A stretch of 64,000 nucleotides of DNA from Paragorgia papillata (taxonomy: Eukaryota > Cnidaria > Anthozoa > Scleralcyonacea > Coralliidae). This document shows positions 51,918-63,240 of the stretch, in pieces. Positions within the stretch are counted from its first letter, which is position 1. Each line of letters opens with the position of its first letter. Location: positions 263,001-327,000 of the forward strand of contig JAWNZC010000232.1 of assembly GCA_035771165.1 (NCBI GenBank), in the 5' to 3' direction. A program made the translations under genes and the position numbers. The notes below the pieces were generated by a model. That model did not search any database. It had not been told where the DNA came from and worked only from the letters and a program-made list of their open reading frames with translations.

Positions 51918-52457
51918 GGTACTAGACTGGCGGTTGGTGCCAACTGATGGAAACGATCCATCTGGAAACGAGAAAGAGCATCGGCAATGCCATTGTCAAT
52001 GCCCGGAATGTGTTCAGCGGTAAAAGTGAAATTATATTTTAAGGTTAGGAGTGTGAGAGGGCGAACTAAGTCCATAATTCGCGTGGACTTTGAAGATGTT
52101 TTGTTAAGAATGGTAACTACAGCCTCATTATCGCAGCGAAAAATTAGCCGTTTGTTAGACCATAAGTGTGCCCAAATTTCGCAAGCGGTAACTATAGGAA
52201 AAAGTTCTTGCCAAGCAATCGATATATCGCAGGTCTTGCTTATTAGCTGGTGGGGTTGCCAATTGCCTTGGAACCAAGCGCCGTTCAAGAAACCGCCGTA
52301 GCCAATTGAACCGGAAACATCGGTAAATAGCTGAATGGTGCATGTCGGACAAAAGGGTGTTTTGATCGAGGAATATGCTCACTCCGTTCCACGATTGCAG
52401 AAACAACTTCCACATTTCTAGATCTTTGTGGAACTCGGTATTTAGACGGATGTGGTG
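51884..52457 (-). pseudogene. DIRS-like RNase H
   Basis: After the RT stop the same frame continues with HKDLEMWKLFLQSWNGVS, shifts by one base near 52335, and gives TDVSGSIGYGGF, WQELFPIVTACEIW, RCDNEAVV and GIDNGIADALSRF. The D-E-D series fits RNase H. It overlaps the start of the recombinase frame, as usual in DIRS elements. Confidence 0.85.
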
Positions 52458-53693
52458 TTATGACTGTTTAACACCACGAGTTAGTTGAATCATACGCTGT
52501 AGAAAGGCGCGTCCTGGCGCGACAACGCGACACGCAAACTGTAATGTGCCAATAAGTGACTGAAGGTCAGAAAGCTTACATTTCTTTCGCTTGCCCCAAT
52601 CCGATAAGGCCTGACGAGCGCGAAGCAGCTTATCAACGGGCAGTTTTGCTTTCATTTCAGAGGAATCCAGAGTTATCCCGAGGAACTCGAGTGAGGTGGA
52701 GGGTTTGATGGTTTTGTTAGGTGCTAAAGGAACGTCTAGCTCAGTGAAAAGACAGAGTAGTTTACACAAAGATGTTGAGCATGTAGAGGACGGAGGGGGG
52801 TCAGCCAAAAGGAAGTCGTCTAAAATATGTAGGACCCTGGGGATATCAAAATGGGTTTTTAGAATCCACTCTAAAGCATCCGAAAGAAGATTAAACCAAA
52901 AAGGAGCACTACGTAGACCAAAAGAGAGGACCATGTCAAAGAAAAACATATTCTTCCATTTCATTCCCAGTAGTTCCCAATCGTCGGGGTGCACCGGGAT
53001 GTTGCGAAAGGCAGATTTTATGTCTGTTTTGGCCATAAAGCAACCGGGGCCGAGCTCTTGAATAATTTTTATCGCGTCATCTAAGCGGATGTATTGTAAA
53101 GAGTAAATTTCCTGTGAGATATGATCGTTAACGCTTTGGCCGGAGCCTTTGGGGTACGAGAGATGAAAAATTGTGCGCCATTTGTTTGTGTGTTTCTTTG
53201 GAACAAGTCCCACAGGGTAAATTTGGAAATTGTCGAAAGGGGGGTTGTTGAAAGGCCCCACGGTATGCCCTTGGGTTACCTCATCTATTAAATTGGACTC
53301 GATTATATCCGGATGTTTCTTGGCGCTTATAAGGTTTAAACTCAAAAATGGGTGTCGAGGTCCCTCATAACCAATTTTAAAACCATGCCGAAGGCCATTA
53401 CACAGAAAAGTAACAAAGGAGCGGTCGGGGTGAGTAAGAAGATAAGATTCTAAGAGATCAACATTAATTGTTTTTTTTGGTGACAGAGAAGCTAAGTGAC
53501 TATTTGTCACGGTGTCGACGGGAACGAGTAGACTCTGAAGAGCTAGACTGGTGGTCGTGGTTGCAGTTGGCGTGGAATTCTCCGCAGTTTTCGCTGTTAC
53601 AGCGGTGGAGGAAAGGGCAGGGAACGCGGGAACACTGGACACCTTTGTTGAAATTTTGGCAGAACTGCTGGCGAGACCTATTAGACGGAACAA
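52458..53693 (-). CDS. DIRS-like reverse transcriptase
   Basis: A 411-codon open frame. It shows VPKKHTNKWRTIFHLSYPKG, MAKTDIKSAFRNIPVHPDDW, LSFGLRSAPFWFN and the active site HILDDFLLA, followed by LEFLGITLDSSEMKAKLP. The RT palm is intact. The first about 65 codons overlap the end of gag in another frame and are probably translated by frameshifting near the A8 run (53471-53478). TAA at 52458 separates RT from RNase H; a one-base change would remove it. Confidence 0.88.
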   Translation of the reverse strand: MFRLIGLASSSAKISTKVSSVPAFPALSSTAVTAKTAENSTPTATTTTSLALQSLLVPVDTVTNSHLASLSPKKTINVDLLESYLLTHPDRSFVTFLCNGLRHGFKIGYEGPRHPFLSLNLISAKKHPDIIESNLIDEVTQGHTVGPFNNPPFDNFQIYPVGLVPKKHTNKWRTIFHLSYPKGSGQSVNDHISQEIYSLQYIRLDDAIKIIQELGPGCFMAKTDIKSAFRNIPVHPDDWELLGMKWKNMFFFDMVLSFGLRSAPFWFNLLSDALEWILKTHFDIPRVLHILDDFLLADPPPSSTCSTSLCKLLCLFTELDVPLAPNKTIKPSTSLEFLGITLDSSEMKAKLPVDKLLRARQALSDWGKRKKCKLSDLQSLIGTLQFACRVVAPGRAFLQRMIQLTRGVKQS

Positions 53694-54878
53694 AAAGAGG
53701 GCATTCCTCAGCGAGATGGTCAGCCGAACCGCAAGTGAAACATGAGCCTTGAGCCAGGCCAGTGAATTTGTCGAGATACAATTGCGTGTCGCGCTGTCCC
53801 CAGTTGACGCCTAGGTTTTTTTGCTGCGCGTTTTCGAAACTCAATATCGTACGCACACCAAGCGAGGCCACGAAACTTGACAGCCGCGGTACGAATAATT
53901 TGCATGTAATTGAACAAAGCTAAAGCGCGGTTAGGGAATTTCGCAACCACTACAGAGGCGTAAACAGTAAAGGCAGATAACCACTTGTCGATCGTATTTA
54001 TGCGCGTTTTATTACGTGTATTGGCTGAGTGAGGGAGGGGAATTGTCACGCTCTGGTTATTTAAATAGACCGTAAATTGGTCTTCGCCTAAACCCTTATC
54101 CGTATTCACGGGCAGTAAAGAAGCAAAATCGACGTACTCACCGTTGATAATGGCTTGTTCGGATTTCTTTGAAATGTGGGCATGCAGCTACCGGATTTTC
54201 CTTGTCTTGACTGAGGAGTTGTTGAACGGAGGCAGGGTCTTCTAGGTTGAGGGTAACACCATCAGGGCGCACGGTCGGCATCTGGGTAAGGTGGACTTGG
54301 TCGTTATGGTATCGTGGTGGTAGGATGGCAGAGGAGACTTCGTTAGTAGTGGTGGAAGAGAACTGCTGGGCGGAGGTTAGCGACACTTGAGAAGGCGAGG
54401 TGGTTTGGGTAGCGTTTGGGTTCAAACGCGCTTCGATGAGGGGAACCAAGCGAGAGGCGAGCTGGTCGAGGGTGTCTGAGTTCGGGAGTGAGATCGGTGG
54501 TGGTTGGATGGCGGCTTCGGCACCTTGATATGGTCCTTGCTGAGGATTTTGTGGCGGCCTTGAGCTCGGTCGTGTTCGGACAGTGGATTGTTCGGGCATG
54601 AGAGTTTCAGTAGCGGAATTAGTGATGGAACTTTGGTGGTGTTGCCGTCTCAACCTTGCAAAGAGAGTTGAACGCGAACCAGTGAGCGGAAGGTGTCGCT
54701 CTTGAAGGAGAAGTTGCAAAACTTCTGTGGGCGTCTCGTTGTCGAACGCCAAGTTGGTGGTGGAAGAAAGGCCCGATGTGGTTGGGCCATCCATGTGAGG
54801 CGACCTACGGCTGTAGGGCGTAGCGGTTGAACGTGTCCTTGTGGAAGGCGTTCTTGGTGAACGAGTTTGCCTTGGCAT
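53500..54878 (-). pseudogene. DIRS-like Gag
   Basis: The ATG at 54878 opens a serine/arginine-rich leader (MPRQTRSPRTPSTRTRS) followed by a SAP-like VLQLLLQERHLPLTGSRSTL. After a one-base shift near 54170 come YVDFASLLPVN and INTIDKWLSAFTVYASVV; after a second shift at a T7 run (53816-53822) come NLGVNWGQRDTQLYLDKF and the zinc knuckle CFTCGSADHLAEEC, then a CCCH-like FCQNFNKGVQCSRVPCPFLH. Both shifts could be assembly errors. Confidence 0.85.
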
Positions 54879-54930
54879 AATGCGGAACGAAATGATGATA
54901 TTTCTACTGACTGACTAGCGAAAGTTGATT

Positions 54931-55344
54931 GCAATTGAACTACTAAGGTGGGGTTAAAGCTTTTTATAGTTGCAAAATGGCCTTTGTACTTTGAATTGAA
55001 ATACTATATGGACTTTGCTTAAGACACATGTTTGATCATGCAGTTGAGCTCGTGATAGTCTGTAGGTGATTGGGTTAGGGATAAGTGTTCTGTCATTTTG
55101 GTGCGTGTAAAGCACGCTTTTACCGCAAATGGAAGTAACCTTCATTGGTCTTTGGCGTTCCTTTGTTTCCTTGAGAGATAGATTGACTGCTGGAATTTGT
55201 GTTATTCAGCTATTATAAGATCGGCAGAATTAACATACAAAAACCTGGCTTATGTCTTATTTTGACGCACGTTTCTTAATCCTTGATCGGTTATGCCAAA
55301 CATAGTTTACGTTTGGACATTAACCTTAATTTATTCAAGCATAA
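54931..55344. other. Noncoding stretch
   Basis: May contain the 5' untranslated part of the DIRS-like element at its left side. No gene or repeat is recognised. Confidence 0.45.
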
Positions 55345-55602
55345 ATTATTATGTAATTTACAAAGTATTTACAAACAAGATCCTATTATTTACAAAGTAT
55401 TTACAAACAATTTGCTAGTAATTTACAAGGAAGTTCCTAGTAATTTACAAAGTATTTACAAACAAGTAACAAAAGGCTTTCTGTGTTTACAAACAATTTA
55501 CAAGCAATTTACAAAGTTTGACACCAGTTTACATAATATGTCAAAGTGCACTTTGTTTGTAAATGCAATTTACAGTCTATTTACAAACAAGATACATACT
55601 AT
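55345..55602. repeat. Degenerate ATTTACAAA repeats
   Basis: Short units of the TTTACAAAGTATTTACAAAC type, similar to the 33-bp minisatellite at 43.9 kb and to 28.4-28.7 kb. They follow directly after the stop codon of the minus-strand exon at 55603. Confidence 0.8.
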
Positions 55603-55735
55603 TTACATAGTATGGAAGGACGTTGATTTTTCCAGTGGATATGCACCTTCATAATTGAATACTCCATATTGTTCATCCGCTGGCGTTGGTGTTGTTCGTG
55701 ATCGTTTATCTGCATGTGAAACATCGTGAAATGAC
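55603..55735 (-). pseudogene. DDE-type transposase, second exon fragment
   Basis: After acceptor TTTCAG at 55736 the frame reads SFHDVSHADKRSRTTPTPAD, EQYGVFNYEGAYPLEKST and SFHTM, then TAA. The ending matches the plus-strand remnant at 28.4 kb. Confidence 0.45.
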
Positions 55736-55822
55736 CTGAAAGTGGGACAAGAAATGCTCTTTATATACTTGCCAATTAAGTGAGAATACAACGAAAATAA
55801 TGAGATGAGAAAGTTAACTTAC

Positions 55823-56154
55823 TTTCGACGATATTCCAAAGAAAGCTGATGAGCAGCAAAGTCACTGTCACTGCAGGAATTATATCCAGCCAAGCATTTT
55901 GCATCAATCCATGGCTGGTATATCCTTTCGGTCAAGTAGATCCTTTTATGGGAATCGTTCCATCTTTTCTTGGCTTCTTTAGATTGATCCTGTAAGTTCT
56001 TCTTGCGGCCAGAGTTCTCTCGCTTTCCGCCATGTGATATTGCCGAGTATAGGCACCATTTTGAATCGTAAGCCAACTTGAAAAAATTTAAGCTGAATTT
56101 CTTCAAGTTCGCGCGCATGCGCGTCTCGTGACGCTGCTCCTTTAAAGATTCCAT
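55823..56154 (-). pseudogene. DDE-type transposase, first exon
   Basis: The ATG at 56154 opens MESLKEQRHETRMRANLKKF. Further on, GGKRENSGRKKNLQDQSKEA, KRIYLTERIYQPWIDAKC and DSDFAAHQLSLEYRR precede a perfect GTAAGT donor. KR.YL....Y..W...K and SD..FA.HLL is the N-terminal pattern of the transposase family that I see at 17.6-28.4 kb, so this is likely a second copy that lost its catalytic part. Confidence 0.5.
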
Positions 56155-56235
56155 CAAACCCGGTGACTATTTCAGGGTGTGGATCTATTAGAGGGCTGGC
56201 TTATAACGAAGGATGATTCAGAGAATAGCAGTTCA

Positions 56236-56870
56236 GAGAAGCTTTACACCTGGTAAATGAGAGAAGAGGAAGATATCGTGAGGGATCACAAACTGTTTGC
56301 ACTGGATTTAAAGAATGCTGTTGATGAAAGGGTCCCAACTGCAGTTTCAAAATAACATTTGTCACAGCTCGTGGTGTTTGATGCTGGACGCTTAGTAATA
56401 TTACAGTGCGGAGTGATGAAGCTGTTCGTAGCTGAAGGGGAATATGAGTGTTATGGAGTGGAGGAAAGCAAAGCCGTGATGAAGATCATATCCAAACTGC
56501 CTCACATATATTGTCTCCGCGGCTATCGACTTTGACGAACGTCTGGCTCATGGATACATGGCGCGCATAAAGCAAGCTGTTTTTGCTGGTGTGAGGAATA
56601 ATGTTTGTCCTGTGTGGTTCAGGGATAAACATAACAAACCGTTGCCACAAAAGGATTCCATCGTTGAGTTTACACCAAGCAAGCCAGAAAACCTATTTTA
56701 TGCCATGTTCATGCTGAAGTACAGTGATGGCGAAGTCCGACAAAAAATAATTGGTAACCTTGGCGTAAAGCTCTGCGTCTCCTCGCCAATCTCCGGCGTG
56801 AGACTTGCACGGAATTCACCCTGGCTGACCGCTTTCCGGCCCCTAATGAATTTTCGGAATTTCCTATCGA
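56236..56870 (+). pseudogene. Unrecognised coding-like fragment
   Basis: Two frames look coding. The first, from 56258, has DIVRDHKLFALDLKNAVDER, a TAA, then HLSQLVVFDAGRLVILQCG and YGVEESKAVMKIISKLPH. The second, from 56558, has MARIKQAVFAGVRNNVCPVW, PKDSIVEF-like text and YAMFMLKYSDGEVRQKIIG. They follow one another and could be a disrupted gene or exons without clear splice sites. No family is recognised. Confidence 0.35.
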
Positions 56871-56878
56871 CGAAGTTT

Positions 56879-57772
56879 AATACAATACAATACAATACAA
56901 TACAATACAATACAATACAATACAATACAATACAATACAATACAATACAATACAATACAATACAATACAATACAATACAATACAATACAATACAACACAA
57001 CACAACACAACACAACACAACACAACACAACACAACACAACACAACACAACACAACACAACACAACACAACACAACACAACACAAACACAACACAACACA
57101 ACACAACACAACACAACACAACACAACACAACACAACACAACACAACACAACACAACACAACACAACACAACACAACACAACACAACACAACACAACACA
57201 ACACAACACAACACAACACAACACAACACAACACAACACAACACAACACAACACAACACAACACAACACAACACAACACAACACAACACAACACAACACA
57301 ACACAACACAACACAACACAACACAACACAACACAACACAACACAACACAACACAACACAACACAACACAACACAACACAACACAACACAACACAACACA
57401 ACACAACACAACACAATACAATAAAGTACAGTACAGTACAGTACAGTACAGTACAGTACAGTACAGTACAGTACAGTACAGCACAGCACAGCACAGCACA
57501 GCACAGCACAGCACAGCACAGCACAGCACAGCACAGCACAGCACAGCACAGCACAGCACAGCACAGCACAGCACAGCACAGCACAGCACAGCACAGCACA
57601 GCACAGCACAGCACAGCACAGCACAGCACAGCACAGCACAGCACAGCACAGCACAGTACAGTACAGTACAGACCAGACCAGACCAGCCAGACCAGACTAG
57701 ACTAGACCAGACCAGACCAGCCAAACGCAACGCAACACAACGCAACGCAACACAACGGCAGCACAACGGCAA
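56879..57772. repeat. Compound pentanucleotide array
   Basis: Blocks follow each other: (TACAA)n to 56993, (CACAA)n to 57413 with one 6-base slip at 57082, (CAGTA)n 57426-57480, (CAGCA)n 57481-57655, a few CAGTA, then (CCAGA)n about 57671-57720 and CGCAA/CACAA variants. Each block differs from the last by one or two bases. The plus strand has almost no T after 57000. All frames stay open by chance. Confidence 0.95.
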
Positions 57773-58206
57773 CACAATTGCAGTACAATTGCAGTACAAT
57801 TGCAGTACAATTGCAGTGGAACTGCGAAGCAACTGCGAAGCAACTGCGAAGCAACTGCGAAGCAACTGCGAAGCAACTGCGAAGCAACTGCGAAGCAACT
57901 GCGAAGCAACTGCGAAGCAACTGCGAAGCAACTGCGAAGCAACTGCGAAGCAACTGCGAGGCAACTGCGAAGAAACTGCGAAGCAACTGCGAAGCAACTG
58001 CGAAGCAACTGCGAAGCAACTGCGAAGCAACTGCGAAGCAACTGCGAAGCAACTGCGAAGCAACTGCGAAGCAACTGCGAAGCAACTGCGAAGCAACTGC
58101 GAAGCAACTGCGAAGCAACTGCGAAGCAACTGCGAAGCAACTGCGAAGCAACTGCGAAGCAACTGCGAAGCAACTGCGAAGCAACTGCGAAGCAACTGCG
58201 AAGCAA
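57773..58206. repeat. 11-bp minisatellite (GCAACTGCGAA)n
   Basis: Starts with four units of AATTGCAGTAC, then about 35 units of GCAACTGCGAA with very few changes (GAGGC at 57959, GAAGAAAC at 57970). Such uniformity indicates recent expansion. The long reading frames on both strands are artefacts. Confidence 0.95.
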
Positions 58207-58437
58207 TGCTATACAATTTATTATCTTTACGAAACGGATTACAAACTATTCACTAAACCAGCAGGTAGTGAAGGCTAATCGAGGCGGTAGTGATATTATG
58301 AAACATTACAAGAGAATAGAACGACTGTAGTAGGTAACATACAAGACAGAACTCACACTTACGTACAATAATATTAGTAACGTATATCATAAGAATATAT
58401 TCAAATCGGAGATTGACTCTATAATTAACTTAACTTA
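58207..58437. other. Spacer between minisatellite and LINE
   Basis: The right part (about 58380-58437) is probably the LINE 3' untranslated region. Nothing else is recognised. Confidence 0.4.
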
Positions 58438-59113
58438 TCAGGTGTGATATTTATTAACTTTGTTAATTAAAGTAGCCACATCGATATAGATATCCTCATC
58501 TTCCAGAACTTTCATTAATAGTAGCTCATGTAATTTTTTCTTGAAAATATTCTTCTTAATATTACGTAATCCCACTGGAATACTGTTCCATACTTTTGCA
58601 CCAATTCTTGCAAATGATTGACTTTATATGTTTAATCTCGAATATTTTATATAAAAGTTACCGGCAACAGAAGATCAAGTAGCATGAAAATGTACTTCAT
58701 TTGTTTTAGTAAATAAGTCTAGAATATTGGAAGGTGCAGATTTATTGCAAACATCATACATCAAGTTAGAAATGGATTCGAAGTAGAGCATATTTATTGG
58801 GTTGTTATTCGTAGAAATAAATAAAGGAATAGCGTGCTCTCTATTTTTTTGCGAAATGCATAAGTCGAAGAGCACGTTTTTGAAGAATTAAAATTTCGTT
58901 TAAATGAGTCTGAGCTGCTTGACCCTAGGCAACTATACCATAAGACATGTATGGAAAAATAAGTGATCGATTAATGTTTAGAAGAATAGAAAAAGGGACG
59001 AAATGTCTTAGTGTAGCAATAATACCGATTGTTTTACTCATCTTTGAAGCAATATATTCAACATGATATTTCCAGAGAAGCAAATTAACCGGTATTATTG
59101 TAAAATATCGCAC
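58438..59113 (-). pseudogene. Non-LTR retrotransposon (LINE) reverse transcriptase C-terminus
   Basis: Read from 59113: KYHVEYIASKMSKTIGIIAT, LRHFVPFSILLNINRSLIFP and YMSYGIVA, then FISTNNNPINMLYFESISNL, and finally ARIGAKVWNSIPVGLRN-like text with INKVNKY at about 58450. This is the thumb and C-terminal region of CR1/Jockey-type LINE RTs. At least two frameshifts and a stop are present. The palm with the catalytic aspartates is missing, as expected for a 5'-truncated copy. Confidence 0.8.
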
Positions 59114-59351
59114 AATCCAGCCGTTCCAAGTTTGAAATTTGCTGTTTCCTTAGATATTCAAGCGGACTCACGACTACAATCCAGAATTGTTTTGGAGTAA
59201 TTCCTTCACGAGTATGTCTCTTATAAACTCTCTTCGCTCTCTCTTCGTAGACGCTTGGGAAAAGTTGGTATATTAAACCGTCTTGCCATAACCACTAACC
59301 AGTACAGAGTACAAAGGACATCCTCAAACATGACTTTAAACATGTCCTTAA
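59114..59351. other. Noncoding stretch
   Basis: No gene or repeat is supported between the LINE fragment and the MITE. Confidence 0.4.
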
Positions 59352-59557
59352 GCCCTTAAGTCATCGCAAGTTGGCAGTTACGCTATCTCAGCCAGCCGCT
59401 CTGAATAGTTTCCCGGAAATATCATGTACCATGACAAAGTTAAAACTTGTTTAAAACACTCATGAAACCTTTATTTTGTTGATTCGGGTGTTCAAACGAC
59501 CGCCACAAAATTCTGACTGCCAACTTGCGATGACTTGCGTTCTCGTTTGATTACGGC
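59352..59557. mobile_element. MITE family B, copy 2
   Basis: Similar to 11214-11435 over most of its length (AAGTCATCGCAAGTTGGCAG, TGTTTAAAACACTCATGAAA). TTAA flanks both ends (59348-59351 and 59558-59561). The left end lacks about 18 bases of the terminal repeat. Confidence 0.88.
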
Positions 59558-59987
59558 TTAAAACATGACTTTTTCTATACATTTCCGCCGTTCTTTCTTC
59601 AGATATTTTACTTTAAACTTCCGTCTAAACATCGTCTGTGATATCTTTGAATCGCTAGATTCGTTAGACACTCTGTAATTATGTAATTAATTCATTATTA
59701 AATGTACACAAATCAATCAGAATAGAGCTTTTCGTTTTTTTGTCTTATGGAGCAATCAGACGAAAAAGCCAAAATCCCGCTTTTTACATGCGGCCAGGTT
59801 AGGTAAAGAATTGTATCAGGCCAATTTTCCCTTCCTCCGCTTGCAAGTTTCCGTCTCCCGCAGGAAGGGAAGAGCGGGCCTGACTCTGTCAGGTTAATAC
59901 ACCTGCGGAGATGTGATGACACTTTATTGTTCGGCTTTCGGGTTTCGATGAATTGGCGCACGTAGGTAGAAATAGTTTATCATTAAA
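59558..59987. other. Upstream region of the 59988 gene
   Basis: The stretch 59800-59900 is GC-richer and may be the promoter and 5' untranslated region. No TATA box is convincing. Confidence 0.35.
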
Positions 59988-60371
59988 ATGGGCAACAAGG
60001 AGAGTAAGAAAGAAACTTCAGAGGATACTAGAAGCCCTGTGGTGGCAGCAAAGCCCAAGTTGCACCACTATGAAAAAGAAAGCGAGTTTTGGTTTCTGAT
60101 CACTGGAGTACATGAATCGATCGATTCAGCAAAAGACCTTCACCGGTTGGTATTACAGGAACTACGAGACCCAGATTTAGAAAACCAGATTGTGGGAGTA
60201 CATTTAGATCGGGATTTGGGTTATCAGACAATGGGTACTGTGTATTTCAAGGACTTCAAGTCGGCCCAAGTTGCGTGCGTCAGAATGGATGGAAAATATT
60301 TGCGAGGACAACGAATCAACACAACATGCGTTCCACTCTCGGAAAACGAAAGTAAAGAAGATGCTGTTAAT
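59988..60371 (+). CDS. First exon of a probable host gene, N-myristoylated RRM-like protein
   Basis: The ATG at 59988 opens MGNKESKKETSED, a good N-myristoylation context (Gly2, Ser/Lys following). After a disordered linker, residues about 35-125 (FWFLITGVHESIDSAKDLHR to GQRINTTCVPL) have the beta-alpha-beta order of an RRM-like fold, with YQTMGTVYFKDFKSAQVA in place of a classic RNP1. The frame runs to a GTGAGT donor at 60372; the extension to TAG at 60441 is probably intron. It has no stop or frameshift. I do not recognise the exact family. Confidence 0.6.
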
Positions 60372-61376
60372 GTGAGTATTCAAGAGGCTAGTTTTACATC
60401 TAACATTATTGATATGCTAAGCAGCCTAATAAGTACGAGATAGTGTATGTTCTAGACTGATTGTTCGCCACCGTGCCACTGTCCGTGCTATTAAAAGATT
60501 GTATGTCGGTTTGTGTAAATTATCCAATATTTAGGTATATTATATTTAATTATTTTGGATTAGTTAAATTTAGGTGGTTATTCATCCCTTGAGATCCCTA
60601 AGGGCTGACCAGTGACCAGTTTCATGCTGACTCTGTTCACACTATACGTCTATACCCATATAGTAATAGAGATCATAAATAAAATTTCGTATTTTAAAAA
60701 AAGGGGGCATGAAAATTACAAAGGGGTCATTTCAGAATATGTTACAATATTGACAAAGAAGCCATGCACAAATTATCTACCTTGTGTTTTTGGTAGTATG
60801 CTTATAATTTTAACTTTTGTGTTGGACTCTTGGATCAGTCCAAATATTTCAGTGTTTTCCCACTCTTTTTTTTGCGCACTCTTTTTTTTTTGCGGTATGA
60901 GCTCAGATGTTGCACACAAGCAAAACATTTTGCAGCGGTGTTAGGCTGCCATTTTGGTCAGTTGGGGGCAAAACAATCTCATACTCAGAGCCTTCACCAG
61001 CATGCAAACAAAGGCTCTGGGATAATCCATATTGGGAAGTGGTTTGATTGGCTAACTAAAGACTGACTTAAATCAACTCTAAGCTCATAAAAAACTAATT
61101 TCATATAAATCATAACTAACAAAACTCTGACAATAAACATATACTAAGCAAGACTAATATATGAGAAGCTGCATCGTTCTTGTCACGAGTGTCAGCAAGC
61201 CAAGTAAAATGATTTAATTGACAGCTCCACAAAATTGCAAGCTATTAATTTATTAAAGCCTTACTATATCAAAATTAATGATGTCTATAACAGTTTACCT
61301 TTAATTTGTAGACCTTCTCTGTTTAGTTTCTGTAATGACTTATCCAGTGCAACCCCAAAAACATTGGTTCCTTCCA
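60372..61376. other. Noncoding stretch, probable intron
   Basis: Follows the donor at 60372. No further exon is clear; short open frames show no coding character. Confidence 0.4.
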
Positions 61377-61546
61377 TTTGCAAACCCGGATGTAAATCTA
61401 CTGGTCCCAGTACTTTTCCTACTATCTAAGAGCTCTTGGATAGTTGGAAAGGTTTGAGACTGAGTAGTGACATTACATCTGGGTTAGCTCTTGGACAGTA
61501 GGAAAAGTACTGGGAGTCTGAGTAGTTTTACATCTAGGTTTGCAAC
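61377..61546. mobile_element. Palindromic MITE
   Basis: TTTGCAAACCCGGATGTAAA then CCCAGTACTTTTCCTACTAT on the left face the inverted sequences on the right, ending AGGTTTGCAA at 61546. Arms are about 60 bp. A C run follows at 61548-61562. Confidence 0.75.
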
Positions 61547-62199
61547 CCCCCCCCCCCCCCCCAACTGATCCAAGATGGTGGCCTTCAATTGGTTACTCTT
61601 GTTTGACTGGAGTTTCCCCCCCAAATGCCCCTTCTAGTTTCATTCATGATCTGTACAACTGTACTTATATATAATAGATTTTCGTGCTGGCACAAAACAT
61701 GAGTAATGCTGCTTTTCATCACAGATGATCCTGTATATACTGTATAAAAGAAAATTATCACTTATAATCTTGTTCTAAACTCTGGATATATTTAATTGAA
61801 TGGAACAATAGATTGTAATTAGTATGTTCAAGTCTGTCATCGTGCATTCTCAATTCATGAGTAGGTTCATGAATATGATATTTTGCATTAATAAAAATGC
61901 AATTATTCACCCCAAGTATTGGCAAAAGCAACCAACTTTGCATTTAATATCTTAGCACTTTTCATAAATCAGTCATTTCAAAAACGTTTCAATGATTATT
62001 CTCAACACAAAGCTGATTACACAAATCAATGTACAATCTCAGCACTGTCAGCCAATCTCAAATTGCTACACCAGTACCAGTTGTGAACATGCAACATAAG
62101 TTATCCGGCTGGAATTGAACTTTCGAACAGTATATTGACAGAAATCCTGCACTGTATAATCTATACAGTTAAGACAGTATGTACAGTATACCATAATGG

Positions 62200-62241
<42 letters not shown>

Positions 62242-62242
62242 A

Positions 62243-62280
<38 letters not shown>

Positions 62281-63139
62281 CATGCTATCGGATATGAGCT
62301 TTTGCATAATCTGATTGGTTCCCTACTACCAGGCTATCAGCTCATATCCTACTAGACTACTAGTAGAGGAAAAACAAGATGGCGACACATTTTTTTAAAC
62401 TGCCGAAAAGAGTTGAAATTGATGGATTTTTATACAGAAAAACATCAACACCCTCAAACCAATGTATAAAAAAACAACATTGTGTAAAAATACATTAACA
62501 AATACACAATTTAGCATGGTAAATGGTAAAATTCACCTAAAAATTACGTATTTTTACTTCAAAAACCTGACTAAATTAATGGGTTGATATTAATTTGTTG
62601 CCAAACAAAGAAACTCACGGTTAAAATCAAGCTTACAACACACATTTCGTAGGAGATCACCAGTAAAGAAACATTTTTTATTTAGATAAGCATTTGGAGT
62701 AGTAAAAAGCATGTTCTTTTTCAAAAACAACCAACTAAGTAATTTAGTTTCACTGCCGAAGGTGTTTCAGTTTCATTTTTGTATGAAATCAAAACCTTTT
62801 TCACGACAGCAATGCTAATATAAACAACTGACCCACCTTTTGACTTCATAAAGGTACCTTTTAATCTTTTTTGTTGATCTGCTTAACACATTTTTTGCCT
62901 CTCGAGCAACATTTATGCAACATTTTAAAGCTGTTTACCAAACAGCTCAGTGAGAAACTCTATGTGAATGCATCATTACGCATGGTGGAAGTATTAGTTG
63001 CCTATGCCGGAAGTTTTTCATTTGAAACATTTGAACAGTTATACCATTCACTCTCGTCGTATACGAACGAATAGCCAACTCAGCGAAGCGCCTCGTTGGC
63101 TATGAGCTCATATACAACTCAAGCTCATGGTACAACTGT

Positions 63140-63174
<35 letters not shown>

Positions 63175-63240
63175 TGTATATACTGTAGAAGATGTTGTAA
63201 AAACCTTTAGCAGAGTGCTCGATGGGAATCCAGAGCATAT
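61547..63240. other. Noncoding stretch with AT microsatellites
   Basis: C run at about 61548-61562, (TA)n at about 62203-62278 and at about 63143-63172. Between the two AT tracts the motif AGCTCATAT recurs near 62338 and 63100, with ATATGAGCT near 62293, suggesting inverted ends of one more element. No gene is supported. Confidence 0.5.

Larger units (their letters stand above)
50916..54930 (-). mobile_element. DIRS-like tyrosine-recombinase retrotransposon
   Basis: Gene order gag, RT, RNase H, tyrosine recombinase on the minus strand, about 4 kb. No LTRs flank it. I did not find the split or inverted terminal repeats expected for DIRS or Ngaro, and no methyltransferase domain is seen, so the subclass is open. 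Only one or two nonsense codons and three frameshifts break it, fewer than in either gypsy element. Confidence 0.85.

Noticed and set aside
56864..58330. Very long open frames through the pentanucleotide and 11-bp arrays
   Set aside because: The frames are open in almost all phases on both strands, which is a by-product of the repeats lacking stop codons.
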